Positions 29,931 through 40,638 of a stretch of 64,000 nt of DNA are shown piece after piece. The position numbers and the translations under genes were made by a program. The DNA is taken from NCBI RefSeq assembly GCF_010183535.1, contig NW_026526124.1, forward strand, positions 1-64,000, read 5' to 3'. A model generated the notes under the pieces. The model saw only the letters and a program-made list of their open reading frames with translations. It had not been told where the DNA came from and ran no database searches. Origin of the DNA: Caenorhabditis remanei (lineage: Eukaryota > Nematoda > Chromadorea > Rhabditida > Rhabditidae). Each line of letters begins with the position of its first letter. Position 1 is the first letter of the stretch.

Positions 29931-32396
29931 CCTCATGGTTGCTTGTATCGTTTTCAATCTGAGTCGAAAAAAATTGACATTTTCAAAGACGCTAAATATT
30001 CCTACACCTATTTGACAGCTGGTCGCAGAATTTTTTATCCCGGGTGCATACTGTTTTTCTGTCTTCCATGCTTTTCTCCTTCTGATTTTGCTTCTTCATC
30101 ATACCATATCCTCTACTCATCAATTGTCCTCTACAATATTGTACCTGTGAGTTATTTTCCACTAAATAGTCTGGAATAACTTTTTTAATCACATTTGTTG
30201 AAAAGTTCAGATGTCTTTTTTCATCAGAGACGTTCTCAATCAAACGTATCCAATTTTTTGACTTTTCACCAGAAAACATCTCTTGATTGTTAAATAGGAA
30301 TATCCTATTCAAAATTCATTAAAGAAATTTTGAAATCATAACAAACCAATCTACTGTCACGCAAACTCTTCATTTTTTGAGTACTTTTTTTTTGAATAAT
30401 TAGGTATTTGATACTAATATGATTCATCACATAAAAAACTGAGCTATTTATCGCATTTTAATACTATTTCGTACGGCATTCTTTTCTCAGTGTCTCTCCG
30501 TTGAATTCGGTGTTTTTGGAAACAATAACATCATCATAATGGTAAGATAGTGTTCCTTGTTTAACATTTTTGTTCCTTTTTTCGAGTCGCATGCTTCTTT
30601 CTTACGAAAGCTGAGAAAATCAAAAAGTACAAACAGACAAGGGGAGGAGGTGAGACTGGAGCATGTCTAGACATATGTTGGCCTTCAGACATCAAGGTCG
30701 ATGTAAGAACGGATCAGATGTAGCCTGATTAAAAAATTGTTAGTGCATTAGATAACAACTGACACCGATTGCTGACATCAAGTTTTTGTTTTTCTTACTG
30801 TGTTCTTACAGTAGCGAGCATAAGTGAGCACCCCTTCATAATTTTATGTGTAACTCTGCTCAATCGTGTCCGTTTTGCAAAAACTTTTTTTTGAAAGGTA
30901 GCCAAAGTATTCATCAATAGGAATATATGTTTTTTTTTAAAATTTCCGTCACTGATTGTTTTGATAATCGATAATTCCTGATCTTGATTTGAAAATCCGA
31001 AAAAAACTTTTTATTTTTCTCTTGGAGTTATTGAGTTTTTTGTTTCAAAATGTTGGAAATAATCAAAATAAACAAAAAATCATTTAAAATCGGTTTCTTA
31101 AACTCTGACCATCGTGCCAGAGCTCTAGAAGTCAAAAGTAGTGGTCACGGGAAAATCTTCATAACTCATCAAAAAATGCTCCAAATGTGTCGAAACATGT
31201 TTCAAAAGACGTGTCTTGAGTTTTTCTACAAACCATCATTAAAAAGTTTTAATTTTGGAAAAATTAATTTTTCTAATTTTTTCACTCAAAAATGATTTTA
31301 TTCTTATTTTCTCTACACTTCCCGATATTTTCTGACTATAAAACGATCAAATAATACAGATATGTGTTTTATTATGTGTGATAAAGCACTTTGTATCCAG
31401 TTTTTAAAAAGTGTGCTCTTTTTTTCAAGATTATGTGTACCGGCTCAATGTCTTTCTACTTTGTTCATTGTTTCTCAAAAACAAAAGATATTATATATGA
31501 GAACAAGTAGGTTCAAGATATACGAAGCGACGGAAAACCATATTTTTTAATCAGTTTTTTAGTTAGCTATTGATAGGTATGTAAAAAAGTGGAATGACGC
31601 AGTATCGCGTAACTTGAAAAAAAAGAAAGAGATTCCTACCGTATTCCTCTCATTATTGTCAAATAACAGGTTTCTTTTAAGCAATTCCATTCATTCCTGA
31701 TACTTTCTTATGTGTCAACATTTAACTGTTCTTTTTTTCATACATCAACCTCTACTTTGATTTTACTCTACCAAAAAAATGGAGTAGCAATTTGACAACT
31801 GTTGAATTTTTCAATCATAAGATTGGTGTGTCAAAACTAAAATGTTTCTTTCTAAACCTGCTTATCGTCGTCTAGTCTTCTAACTAATTTTAAATAGCAT
31901 CCATTGCTACAAATGTAGTATTGAAAAAATCTAGTGACGAATGAATGCTGTAAACAATACAACATGGTATTTGATACTATTTTTGATGAGTGGACTTGGC
32001 TGAAAATCCTCAAATCTTCCAATTGTGAAATTTGAAAGGATTCCTCATCTTCCTTCTGTTTTTCTCTTTCTTTTTTTTATCTATTCTCTGTTTACTGTTT
32101 ATTTTTATGAAAATTCTCCAGGCAGAATGCATTCAGTGTGTCAGCTCAAAATAAGTTATTCTCCATTTTTCTTCTATTTATAGGTTTTCGAAGTGGCCGC
32201 TTTTATCAATATATTCAAAAATTGCCAGTATTTTCCTTTTTGGGTCCTATTGCTGAATATTTTTATTCTATCTTATTTTTCTTGTTTCCTCAATACAATC
32301 ATAACAGTACTGATAATTACAGGTAATTGTCACACAAACAAGAGGTTCTCACCACCCTCATATTATTATCATCTGCATCTCACTTGAAAGATAGTC
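29931..32396. other. Intergenic sequence with a single Tc1-type end
   Basis: Mostly AT-rich sequence without a gene. At 30807 a TA is followed by CAGTAGCGAGCATAAGTGAG, which looks like one terminal repeat of a Tc1/mariner element. I find no inverted partner in the window, so the element is truncated or its other end is too diverged to see. TTTT-rich sequence precedes the gene at 32397. Confidence 0.4.
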
Positions 32397-35300
32397 ATGA
32401 TGGTGAGTAATCCTTCCAAGAGCACAAAATAACTGTTTTCTTTTCAGAACCAATTGAATTCAAACGATTTGGGAAAGAATGGAGCAAATGATGTTCGGAT
32501 CGAGAACGGTGAGCAAATTCGTTAATTTTTAAAACACTACCACATGGTTTTTATCGAGTTATTGATTGCTTATCTTTCTGATTATATTGTAATTCACTCT
32601 TGGATTCCAGACAACAATGTTTCTACCAACGGAGTTCCTGTGGTATTCAACCAACAAGCTGCATCAACTGCTCAAAGCACACCGGCTGCTCTTGGAGTCC
32701 ATCAACTTTTTCCGCCACAAGATCTGACCAACAATGGTGTTGCAGTGGTTCCAGGACCAAGCGTTCATGCCTTTCCAGCTACTGGGTGGGTCACTGTAAC
32801 TTTAGACAATTTGAGATTTGAAAATTTTGAAAGTTTGGGATGAAAATCATAAAATAATTGTTTAGGTCAGCATCAAAGAAGGCGAGAGGAAGAAAGCAAA
32901 AAAGAAGCAAGAAAGGAAAATCTGCAAAGCGTACTACCCAACCGCCGCCAAAAAATCTAACAAAAACGCCAGTCAGAGTAAGTTATCATAAACCCCTCGT
33001 TGTTAAATTTGACATGGAATGTATTTTGACTGCCCCCCCCCTAAAGTACCGATTTTTTTGCTCATTCGATGAGTTTTCCCAAGACAAAATAACTCATAAA
33101 GGGTTTTCCTGTGACGTGACCTCGTTTTTGAAAAATTGAGATTTTTCGAAAATGCGATTTTTTCGAAAAAAAAAGTTTATCAATTTTTTTCATTTTTTTC
33201 CTGATTTGTTCAGAAAAAGGGTTTTGCGGATAATTGTAGCAAATTTTATGTAGTTTTTGGCAAAAATACGAAACATATGAAAAAACAATTTTTTGGTCCT
33301 GAAATAGGTAAAAATGTAACACCCTCCAAAAAAAAATTTTTTTTTTGAGAATACCGGGGGTTTTGAGTGTTTGGTAAAAAAGTACAACTTATCTGGATCA
33401 TTTTGGCATATAGCAGTATAGCAACTCCCGATCGAAAATTGAGGAAAAAATAGGTCTGAAAATTTTCATTTTTCGAAAAAAGTGACTTGTCGGAAATGAG
33501 TTCTAATTTCTGAAATTGACTAAGCTCCAAATAAAATTTTACCGGAATAATAATTTTTAGATTACTTTCCACTATTTTCGAACAAAAAACTACATCCTTG
33601 TTAACTTCTGTTGTCATAACATTCGTTCAAATATTGCAAGTTTTCTCACGTGGAGAAAGTTCAACTGCTCATAACTCCTCTGAAACTGAAGGAAACAAGC
33701 TTAAAAACCCAGAGCTATTTAAAAATAATTTTTAATTCTCAAAAATCATATTTGGGATGTTTTTAGAAAAATTTATTTTTTTGATTTTTGATAAGGGGGG
33801 ACCACATGAAATTTTTTCCGAAACTTGAAAAAATTTTTTTTTTGAAAACAACTAAAAACTAGTTTTTTAGCTACAAAAAAGCTAAAAAACTATCAATTCT
33901 GTTTATTTTCGAAAAAAAAATTTTTTCAAGTTTCGGAAAAAATTTCATGTTATCAAAAATCAAAAAAAAAATATTTTTCTAAAAACAGCCCGAATATGAT
34001 TTTTGAAAATTAAAAATTATTTTTAAGTTGCTCTGTGTTTTTAAGCCTTTTTCCTTCAGTTTCAGAGGAGTTATGAGCAGTTGAACTTTCTCCACGTGAG
34101 AAAACTTGCAATATTTGAACGAATGTTATGACAACAGAAGTTAACAAGGATGTAGTTTTTTGTTTGAAAATAGTGGAAAGTAATTTGGAAATTACTGTTC
34201 CGGTAAAATTTTATTTGGAGCTTAGTCAATTTCAGAAATTAGAACTCATTTCCGACAAGTCACTTTTTTTCGAAAAATGAAAATTTTCAGACCTATTTTT
34301 TCCTCAATTTTCGATCGGGAGTTGCTATACTGCTATATGCCAAAATGATCCAGATAAGTTGTACTTTTTTACCAAACATTCAAAACCCCCGGTATTCTCA
34401 AAAAAAAAAATTTTTTTTTGGAGGGTGTCACATTTTTACCTATTTCAGGACCAAAAAATTGTTTTTTCATATGTTTCGTATTTTTGCCAAAAACTACATC
34501 AAATTTGCTACAATCATTCGCAAAACCCTTTTTCTGAACAAATCAGGAAAAAAATGAAAAAAATTGATAAACTTTTTTTTTCGAAAAAATCGCATTTTCG
34601 AAAAATCTCAATTTTTCAAAAACGAGGTCACGTCACAGGAAAACCCTTTATGAGTTATTTTGTCGTGGAAAAACTCATCGATTGAGCAAAAAAAATCGGT
34701 ACTTTAGGGGGGGCAGTCAAAATACATTCCATGTGAGCCAGATTATCATTTACAAATTATTGAAAATCTGAGTTCTGAAATCTTAGGAAAAGACTAAATT
34801 CTCCTGATATTTGAAGCAATTACTACACGTTGCAAAATGTTTTTTCTCAATTTGCTCAATCATTTCAAATATTCACAAAATTAAACATCCCACAGTACTG
34901 AAAAACATTGGCATTTTCCGGTGTTTCGGATAAATAGTGATTAACACAGAACATGATGTAATTTTCAATCATATCTGCTCAATTCGATACGTGGTTTCAA
35001 AATTGATTTAAAAATCTTTTCTCCTTGCTTTTTATCATAGCATTATGGGTCAAAAATTTGGTGCGAGGGTGTGTGTGTAATGAAAAAATCGTTCCATGTT
35101 TTCTGAACAGTAAGCCCCAACCCTTTGGAATGCGCATAATCATATACAACAAATATCAAGTTGAAATGTTTATATACAAAACAATTCAATAAACTCTAAC
35201 CCAATTATGTATTCCCAAAAAGTTTATTAACTTCTTTTTCATTTCCAGCATCGAAAAACCGAAGCGGAGAGACTCAAAGACGGCTTGGACGAGGAATGGT

Positions 35301-36442
35301 TCAATAGAAGTGGGACACGAAGCAGTTATGCGAACCGACGACAGTCAGGCGGTGTGGGAAACTCGGACGGTCTGGTGTCTGCTCGCAACCGTTTGCGTTC
35401 ACAACCGGTCACAACAGCCAGTCATCGTGCAACCACAACTCCAAACAATACTCCTCCAGCAATTCCCGTCAGTCATATTCCACTGGTTCCTGTCGTGAAT
35501 GCAATTTCTGCTGCTTCCAACCAAGCTGCTTTCGACCCAGTTGCTTCCAACCAAACTTCTTTCGACCCATCTGCTCCACCATCACCTCCTATTCCGGTGG
35601 TGTGTCGTCAGGAATCTTTGCCGCCAAAGCGCGATGAATATGATGCTCCTCTCATGGATCAATCGGAATTGCCTCAACGTGGAGTTGCAAAGTTGGAAAA
35701 CAATGAATTTTCCTCAACTCGCTTCACACTTCCCGAAGTAAGAGCCCCGACTATGGAAGATGCAAGTGTTCTCCTGGAACAAGTTACGGATCCTCAACTT
35801 CTCTTCATGGTTCTGGCCCTCGTTCCCCTTTTCAAATGCTTGAAACCATATAGGGATGCAAGCCAAGGTTTGGATCTCATCTTCGACAATTTTGGTTATT
35901 TTGAAGTCCTTCAAAACGCCTTCAATTCCAAGGCCGTTTTCGCTTTAAGAAATTTTTATAAAGAATGGGCGGCGAACAAGTTCGTGCCACCAGCAATGAA
36001 TGGAGGTTGGACGCTTGGATGCTCTATGAGGGATGTGTTGGCTCTCTTCAAGCTCGTCGCGAATCCGAATTTATCCGAAGTCTTTTACAAGCTGGGATGC
36101 TCGCCGAGAAAAGGAACTGATGGTGTTTGTCGTCCAATTCTGGACGACATAATAGATTATGTCCCACGAAGAACAGCTCCGTTCACGATGGAAACTGTTC
36201 TTCTGATCAAAAGTACAGCTTTGTTGTTACTCGATATTCAACCCACGCTCGAGAGATTCGCGATGCTCGAAATTGGAAAACCGATTCCAGTGGGACCAGA
36301 AGCATCGAAATTTAATTGGAATCTTGCAAACGATATTGTAAAAATTCAGAAAGAAGGATGGTGCGTATCATTGTTCCCAAGTGCAGGTGAAGAGGAAGGA
36401 GAAGTTGTGGAACAGGTTGGTGGAAAGAATAACTATTACTAA
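32397..36442 (+). CDS. Nematode protein of unknown function, five exons
   Basis: Exons are 32397-32402, 32448-32508, 32611-32785, 32866-32977 and 35249-36442; every junction is GT-AG and the phases agree throughout. The product is about 515 aa. The N-terminal 80 residues are Asn/Pro/Val-rich and of low complexity. Exon 4 is a basic cluster (KKARGRKQKRSKKGKSAKR), a likely nuclear localisation signal. The last exon has a Ser/Thr/Pro-rich middle, then a folded-looking C-terminal region of about 220 aa starting near LPEVRAPTMEDASVLLEQV, with LFMVLALVPLF, VLALFKLVANPNLSEVFYKL and ETVLLIKSTALLLLDI helices. I do not recognise the family. Intron 4 is 2.3 kb because of an inserted foldback; the other introns are 45-102 nt. 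The very short first exon (Met-Met) is the least certain part. Confidence 0.75.
33013..34733. mobile_element. 1.7-kb foldback element inside an intron
   Basis: The two halves are inverted copies from CATGGAATGTATTTTGACTG at 33013 to its complement ending at 34733, centred near 33873 with hardly any loop. TGA is found on both sides (33010-33012 and 34734-34736), a possible 3-bp target duplication. The arms differ by scattered substitutions. No coding capacity; the ORFs in both arms are mirror images. It lies wholly within intron 4 of the gene above. Confidence 0.85.
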
Positions 36443-36639
36443 GTTTGATGCGGGGTTGAATTTTTCATCAGAAAACATCACCAGAACAAAGGTTAATTTT
36501 CAGAAATTCCAAACGATGGAAATGAAGAAGGAAATGAAATAGATATCTCACGCCCGTCTTCGTTCATCTCTTGCCCGTCTTCGTTCAGCATTTCGCCCGT
36601 CTTCACTTCTTGTCCGTCTTCGCTTTACTCAAATCTTGA
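36443..36639. other. 3' flank with four CCCGTCTTCG units
   Basis: CCCGTCTTCG (or TCCGTCTTCG) occurs four times between 36552 and 36618. No clear AATAAA close to the stop at 36442 was found. Confidence 0.4.
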
Positions 36640-37560
36640 AATCTTTCATGTCTAATAATTCTGACATTTACTCTTTTCTATTCAAAACATGTTTTCCCTA
36701 TTTTTCTGTCCATCTGTTATCTTACTCACCATGTTTTTTTATTATCTTCTGTCTTGCCCCGTTTTTAGTTCTCTCTAAACTACTTGAATCAACGCTCAGA
36801 ATTTACTCTTCGAAAACTCTCTAACGATGTAATATCCCCTTTACGTCTTATACGGAACTTCTCTTAGTGTACTCCATAAAACACCGTAGACTCAAAGCTC
36901 AATTACTCCTCGTCTATAAACGTATTGCTGGCGCAACTGATTTTTCCAACCAAGAAGACCCATGTTCCTCAGTTATCTCTCCCCCTTTCTCGATAACATT
37001 TACCTTCATTCTCTCTATTTGGAATGCCATTGTTGCCAATGTTGATATTTTCCTTTCCCTCTCCCAATTTCCAACTCTACCTGACTTCGCCTGTTTTCCA
37101 TTTATTACTTCTTTCTTCTCATTTTGTCAATCGTTGTTCTTATTAGCTTTTGTCCCGGTATTTGATTACTTCTTAGCTATTATGACTGTTTCAATTCTAT
37201 CCTCCGTTTATCTTTCCTACTTTTCCTTGCTTTTTATTTTTGGCCTTCCTTATTTTGCTTTCGAAATTGTCTGGTCAGAGACCTTTTCAAGTCTTTTGTA
37301 TCTCTTTGCGTGTTTTTTCGCGGCAATAAATCAAATAAAGTTATTCATAATCTTAACAACGACTTCTCTATCATTAAATCAATCATATCACTATTTTTCT
37401 GTTGTTTTCGGTTGTATTTATTATGTTTTATGTTATTCGTTTTTTTTACTCGAGTATGTCTTTTCGTTTTTTCACTGAGTCCTGTCATTTTTTGGTTTAT
37501 TTTTTGTCTCCTCAATCCCCCACTCATATCCATCATTGAAAAAACAATGTGGCAACAATG
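36640..37560 (+). pseudogene. LINE (non-LTR retrotransposon) 3'-end remnant
   Basis: It is related to 48700-49440: both contain a diverged 'ILKSF...YSFLFK-YVLPILEYCS'-like start and then HRRLKAQ(L/F)LL(V/L)YK(R/F)IAGA, typical of the extreme C-terminal part of non-LTR reverse transcriptase polyproteins. A 203-codon ORF (36867-37478) covers the second part and then runs into hydrophobic sequence that is probably translated 3' UTR. Stops and frameshifts elsewhere show decay. Confidence 0.5.
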
Positions 37561-37894
37561 ACACATAATGGTGTTCAACTTGCCTCTTTTCATTTCTATT
37601 GCGCGATACACTATTTCTCCTCACCCAATACCTCAGCACATGGTCTGCCTAACTAAGGGAAAGGGAAAGGTGTCAGTGGAAAGAAACGCAACTAAACGGT
37701 TCAACGTTGGGAGAGACCACTGAAGCTCTATGTTTATCAATAAAAAGGTTGGTGATGAAAATACAAAGCAAATACAAAAGATGATAAGAACTCGGTAAAA
37801 AAGAAACGCAGAAATGAGAGAAGTCGTGATGTGTATATCATTTTCGCGGTGAAAAATGGAAAAAATGATCAGAAAAAGACAAACAGTGGAAGTT

Positions 37895-38701
37895 TTAGAC
37901 AGCTCTACGAAGCCTTAACCATATTTTCAAAAAACTTCCACAGAGAACAATGAGAAAAACAACGACGGCCGTCAATCGATGCAAAGTGTTTGGAAAGATA
38001 CCACTCAGTCCTGGTTCCAAAGCAGTTTCTTTCGAAGTTCGAGAATTGGCTGGAGTTGTGTCTTCACTTGTCCTCACATCCTGTTCGATTGACATTTTTG
38101 GAACCATTGTCGACGTTTTGGTATCGTGAGGAGTCACAGGGACTGCAGTCACTATAGCATCTGTCGATTTGATGATTGTGAATTCAGGGGACGCTGAAAA
38201 GTCTTCAGTAGAAAAATAGGTATTTTAAAAACTATTGTACCTTTTGCGTAGAATAGTTCTGAAGTCTCAAGTGCATTATATAATTTCCTCGATATGTCTT
38301 TCATGACAGTGGTTTTTGTAGAAAGAGTCTCGGATTCAGATCCTGCCGAAATTCTCATTCTGTCGACCACTTTGACATCCACAAGGTGAGGATTTTCAAA
38401 TTTTAGAAGTCGATACTGAAAATGAACTTGAATTGAGAATATGTTCCTGAAACCAAAAACTAACCTGTAAACAGTAAGTTCCGATATTTTCCTTTTTTGG
38501 GTTGGCATACCAAACACCGTCAATCTTTTGGATGAATTCCGGAATCTGGTTGCAGGTTTTCCAGACGAAAACACCATCTTCGAATCTGTACCGTCCTCCA
38601 ACTTTCATCTGGTAAACAGGGTGCACAGAAGTGGTTCTTGGCTTGCACACCTTTGAGGCCACTAGTGGAATCATGACAGCAAGCAAGATAATAAGTTTCA
38701 T
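37895..38701 (-). CDS. Predicted type I membrane protein, three exons
   Basis: Exons (minus strand) are 38465-38701, 38241-38415 and 37895-38193, with introns of 49 and 47 nt and agreeing phases, giving 236 aa. The start at 38701 gives a clean signal peptide (MKLIILLAVMIPLVASK); an upstream in-frame ATG at 38740 would bury it. The ectodomain has three Cys (VCKP, KTCN, TYCLQ) and a Ser/Thr-rich stalk (DTKTSTMVPK to SRTSKETAL). Near the C-terminus LTAVVVFLIVLCGSFLKIW is a membrane span, followed by a short basic tail (LRLRRAV). No family is recognised. It is probably a cell-surface protein of nematode-specific type. Confidence 0.75.
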
Positions 38702-39427
38702 CTTGCGGAGAGTTGAATGTTGATGAAGGAAAATGAACAAATTGAGTTCTCGAAAATGAAGTTGAAATTAAAAATTAATCTCAACTAGTTTGATGGGGTG
38801 GAGTTCATGACAGCTGCATGACACCTGCATTTGCTTGTTGTTTTGTACCATGAAGGGATCGGACGAGTTTCGAAAAAAAATGGTTTGTAGAATAAAAAAC
38901 ACGTCCGACTCAAAAGAGAACATCTGGTTTCTAAAACTAGAGAAAAACAAAAATTTCGAAATGTGCCACCTGGCATAGCTTGTTTTTATGAAAACTAGTT
39001 CTGTGAAAGGGAGTTTCGCGTTTCAAATTCTTCACTGGGAGCTGATGTCATAAAGAACGTGTAGTGAGGTTAAGATGTTGCTTAATTTCCCGGGAGGAGA
39101 GAAAATTGGGTTTTTTGGCTTTGTTTCAATCAGGTCTTACAAAACAAATCAGTTTAACAGGAAATTCTCGAGACGTATTTCGGATATCTGGGTCATACAT
39201 ATGACCCAGATAGGAAATCAAAAATGGGGCCAGTGCTGAAGCTTTGAACTTTTTTCTTTCAATTTCCAGAGGCGTTCTGCAAAAATTGAGAACAGTTTTG
39301 TAATTTTCAGATATAGAACTATCCAACTATGTCGGCCTTAAAAAGTTTCCAAATCATTCCCTGGTTGGGTTAAAGTTGCCGTTACTGATTTTTTATTTTT
39401 TATTCTTTTTTTAGTATATCAATTTTT
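38702..39427. other. Intergenic region
   Basis: No supported gene. The start-proximal part will hold the promoter of the minus-strand membrane-protein gene, but no clear TATA was found. A small inverted ATATGACCCAGAT motif lies near 39190-39215. Confidence 0.4.
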
Positions 39428-39572
39428 ATGAGGTTGAGGACGTTAACATCAAAATGATGGAAGAAAGAGGATCTAGAAATGTACAGTAAGGAACGGTTCA
39501 AGTTAAGATCAGCGGCGTTTGTTGAATCATGTCGTTCGTTTGCAAACTTGTTTGGCTGTCATTGGTAACTTG
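39428..39572. repeat. Direct repeat of the BEL element 3' internal end (copy 1)
   Basis: About 145 bp starting GTTGAGGACGTTAACATC, repeated in the same orientation at 40495-40638 immediately downstream of the Env stop codon. On the element's strand this is the sequence between the last codon of Env and the LTR. Confidence 0.8.
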
Positions 39573-40149
39573 TCCTTTGATTTCTGCTCGACCCTTCAGC
39601 TGGTCCTTCCAATATTCTTGAAGCACTTGATGATCCTGTCTGATAGAAATCTCTCCGGAGAGAGGCTCCCGGCGTCCAAAGAGTTTTTGAGAAGAACGAG
39701 TTCAGCGTTTGGAACAGGTTCTGTTGGTGGTTGAGGTGCACTACTTCTGCTGTGGGAACTTAGTGCGCGATCCTTCGATCTTGAGTTTGACCGATCCATT
39801 GCTTTGGTATCTGGTCGTGTACCAGTTTCACTGGGTTTTCGGCGTTCCTTGGGACTGGACTGGGACTTGTCCAGTCAGTGAACTTTGTTGCTCGATGATG
39901 GAAGAATCCGTATTGTTCTGTCCATTTGAGCGGATTGTTGTTCAAATGAACAACGAGAGTTGGCGTTTTCTTGATCTTCCTTGCCAATTCAAACTGCGCT
40001 TCGATGAATTGGTTCCACTACTCTGTTATGTTTCCTCGCGTTGGATGCGTCCTGTGGCTCGATCGTTGATGCAATCGATTGTGGGAAAAACGCGTTGTTT
40101 TTAACACAAATCCTGTGATGCGATGCGAACAGAAATAGTAGAAACTCCT
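39573..40149 (-). pseudogene. Internal remnant of a second, deleted BEL-type element
   Basis: It lies between the LTR-like block at 40150-40494 and the direct repeat at 39428. Minus-strand frames read MARKIKKTPTLVVHLNNNP (39760-39987) and, shifted, SAPQPPTEPVPNAELVLLKN (39596-39799). These are not recognised as a standard Gag, but their place just downstream of an LTR and priming-site-like block is where Gag would start. I read the unit as a deletion derivative sharing an LTR with the large element; this is inference. Confidence 0.4.
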
Positions 40150-40494
40150 CCAGCCACACAAGCCTGCCACGCGGGACTTTCAGCCTCCACCGTCCTAATA
40201 GACTTTGGTCGATGTACCATAAAAAGGTTTTGTAGTGCGGCTGGAGGTTAAGTTACCCTTTATTGGAAGATAAAATTAGATGCTCACCTCTGGGCTTTTA
40301 TACCAAGCATAGAGGCGGAGCTTACAAACAATAGAAAAGAAGATAGATGATGATTCAGCCAGACGGTGAACCATCAAAGAGCGGAAAGATAAAAGGGTCA
40401 AGACAAAGAAATTGTAACTATGACTCTTTCATCAAGCAAAAAAGATACAATTCTGTAGGAATTGTATACTCCCGGCTCAGCGAATGAGAAGAGA
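40150..40494 (-). repeat. LTR-like block at the 3' side of the BEL element
   Basis: On the minus strand it has TATAAAAG (40295-40302), AATAAA (40259-40264) and then TGGTACATCGACCAAAG and CCCGCGTGGCAGG near 40158-40215. The order TATA, poly(A) signal, priming-site-like segment is that of an LTR followed by a 5' leader, so this LTR is probably the 5' LTR of the deleted element to its left as well as the terminal LTR of the large element. Confidence 0.55.
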
Positions 40495-40638
40495 GAGGTT
40501 GAGGACGTTAACATCAAAATGATGGAAGAAAGAGGATCTAGAAATGTACAGTAAGGAACGGTTCAAGTTAAGATCAGCGGCGTTTGTTGAATCATGTCGT
40601 TCGTTTGCAAACTTGTTTGGCTGTCATTGGTAACTTGT
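40495..40638. repeat. Direct repeat of the BEL element 3' internal end (copy 2)
   Basis: Matches 39428-39572 almost perfectly; homology breaks at the Env stop (CTTGTCATTTC here, CTTGTCCTTTG there). Confidence 0.8.

Noticed and set aside
33062..34685. ORFs of 65-123 codons on both sides of the intronic foldback
   Set aside because: They are mirror images produced by the palindrome in AT-rich sequence, with Phe/Lys-rich composition and no splice or motif support.
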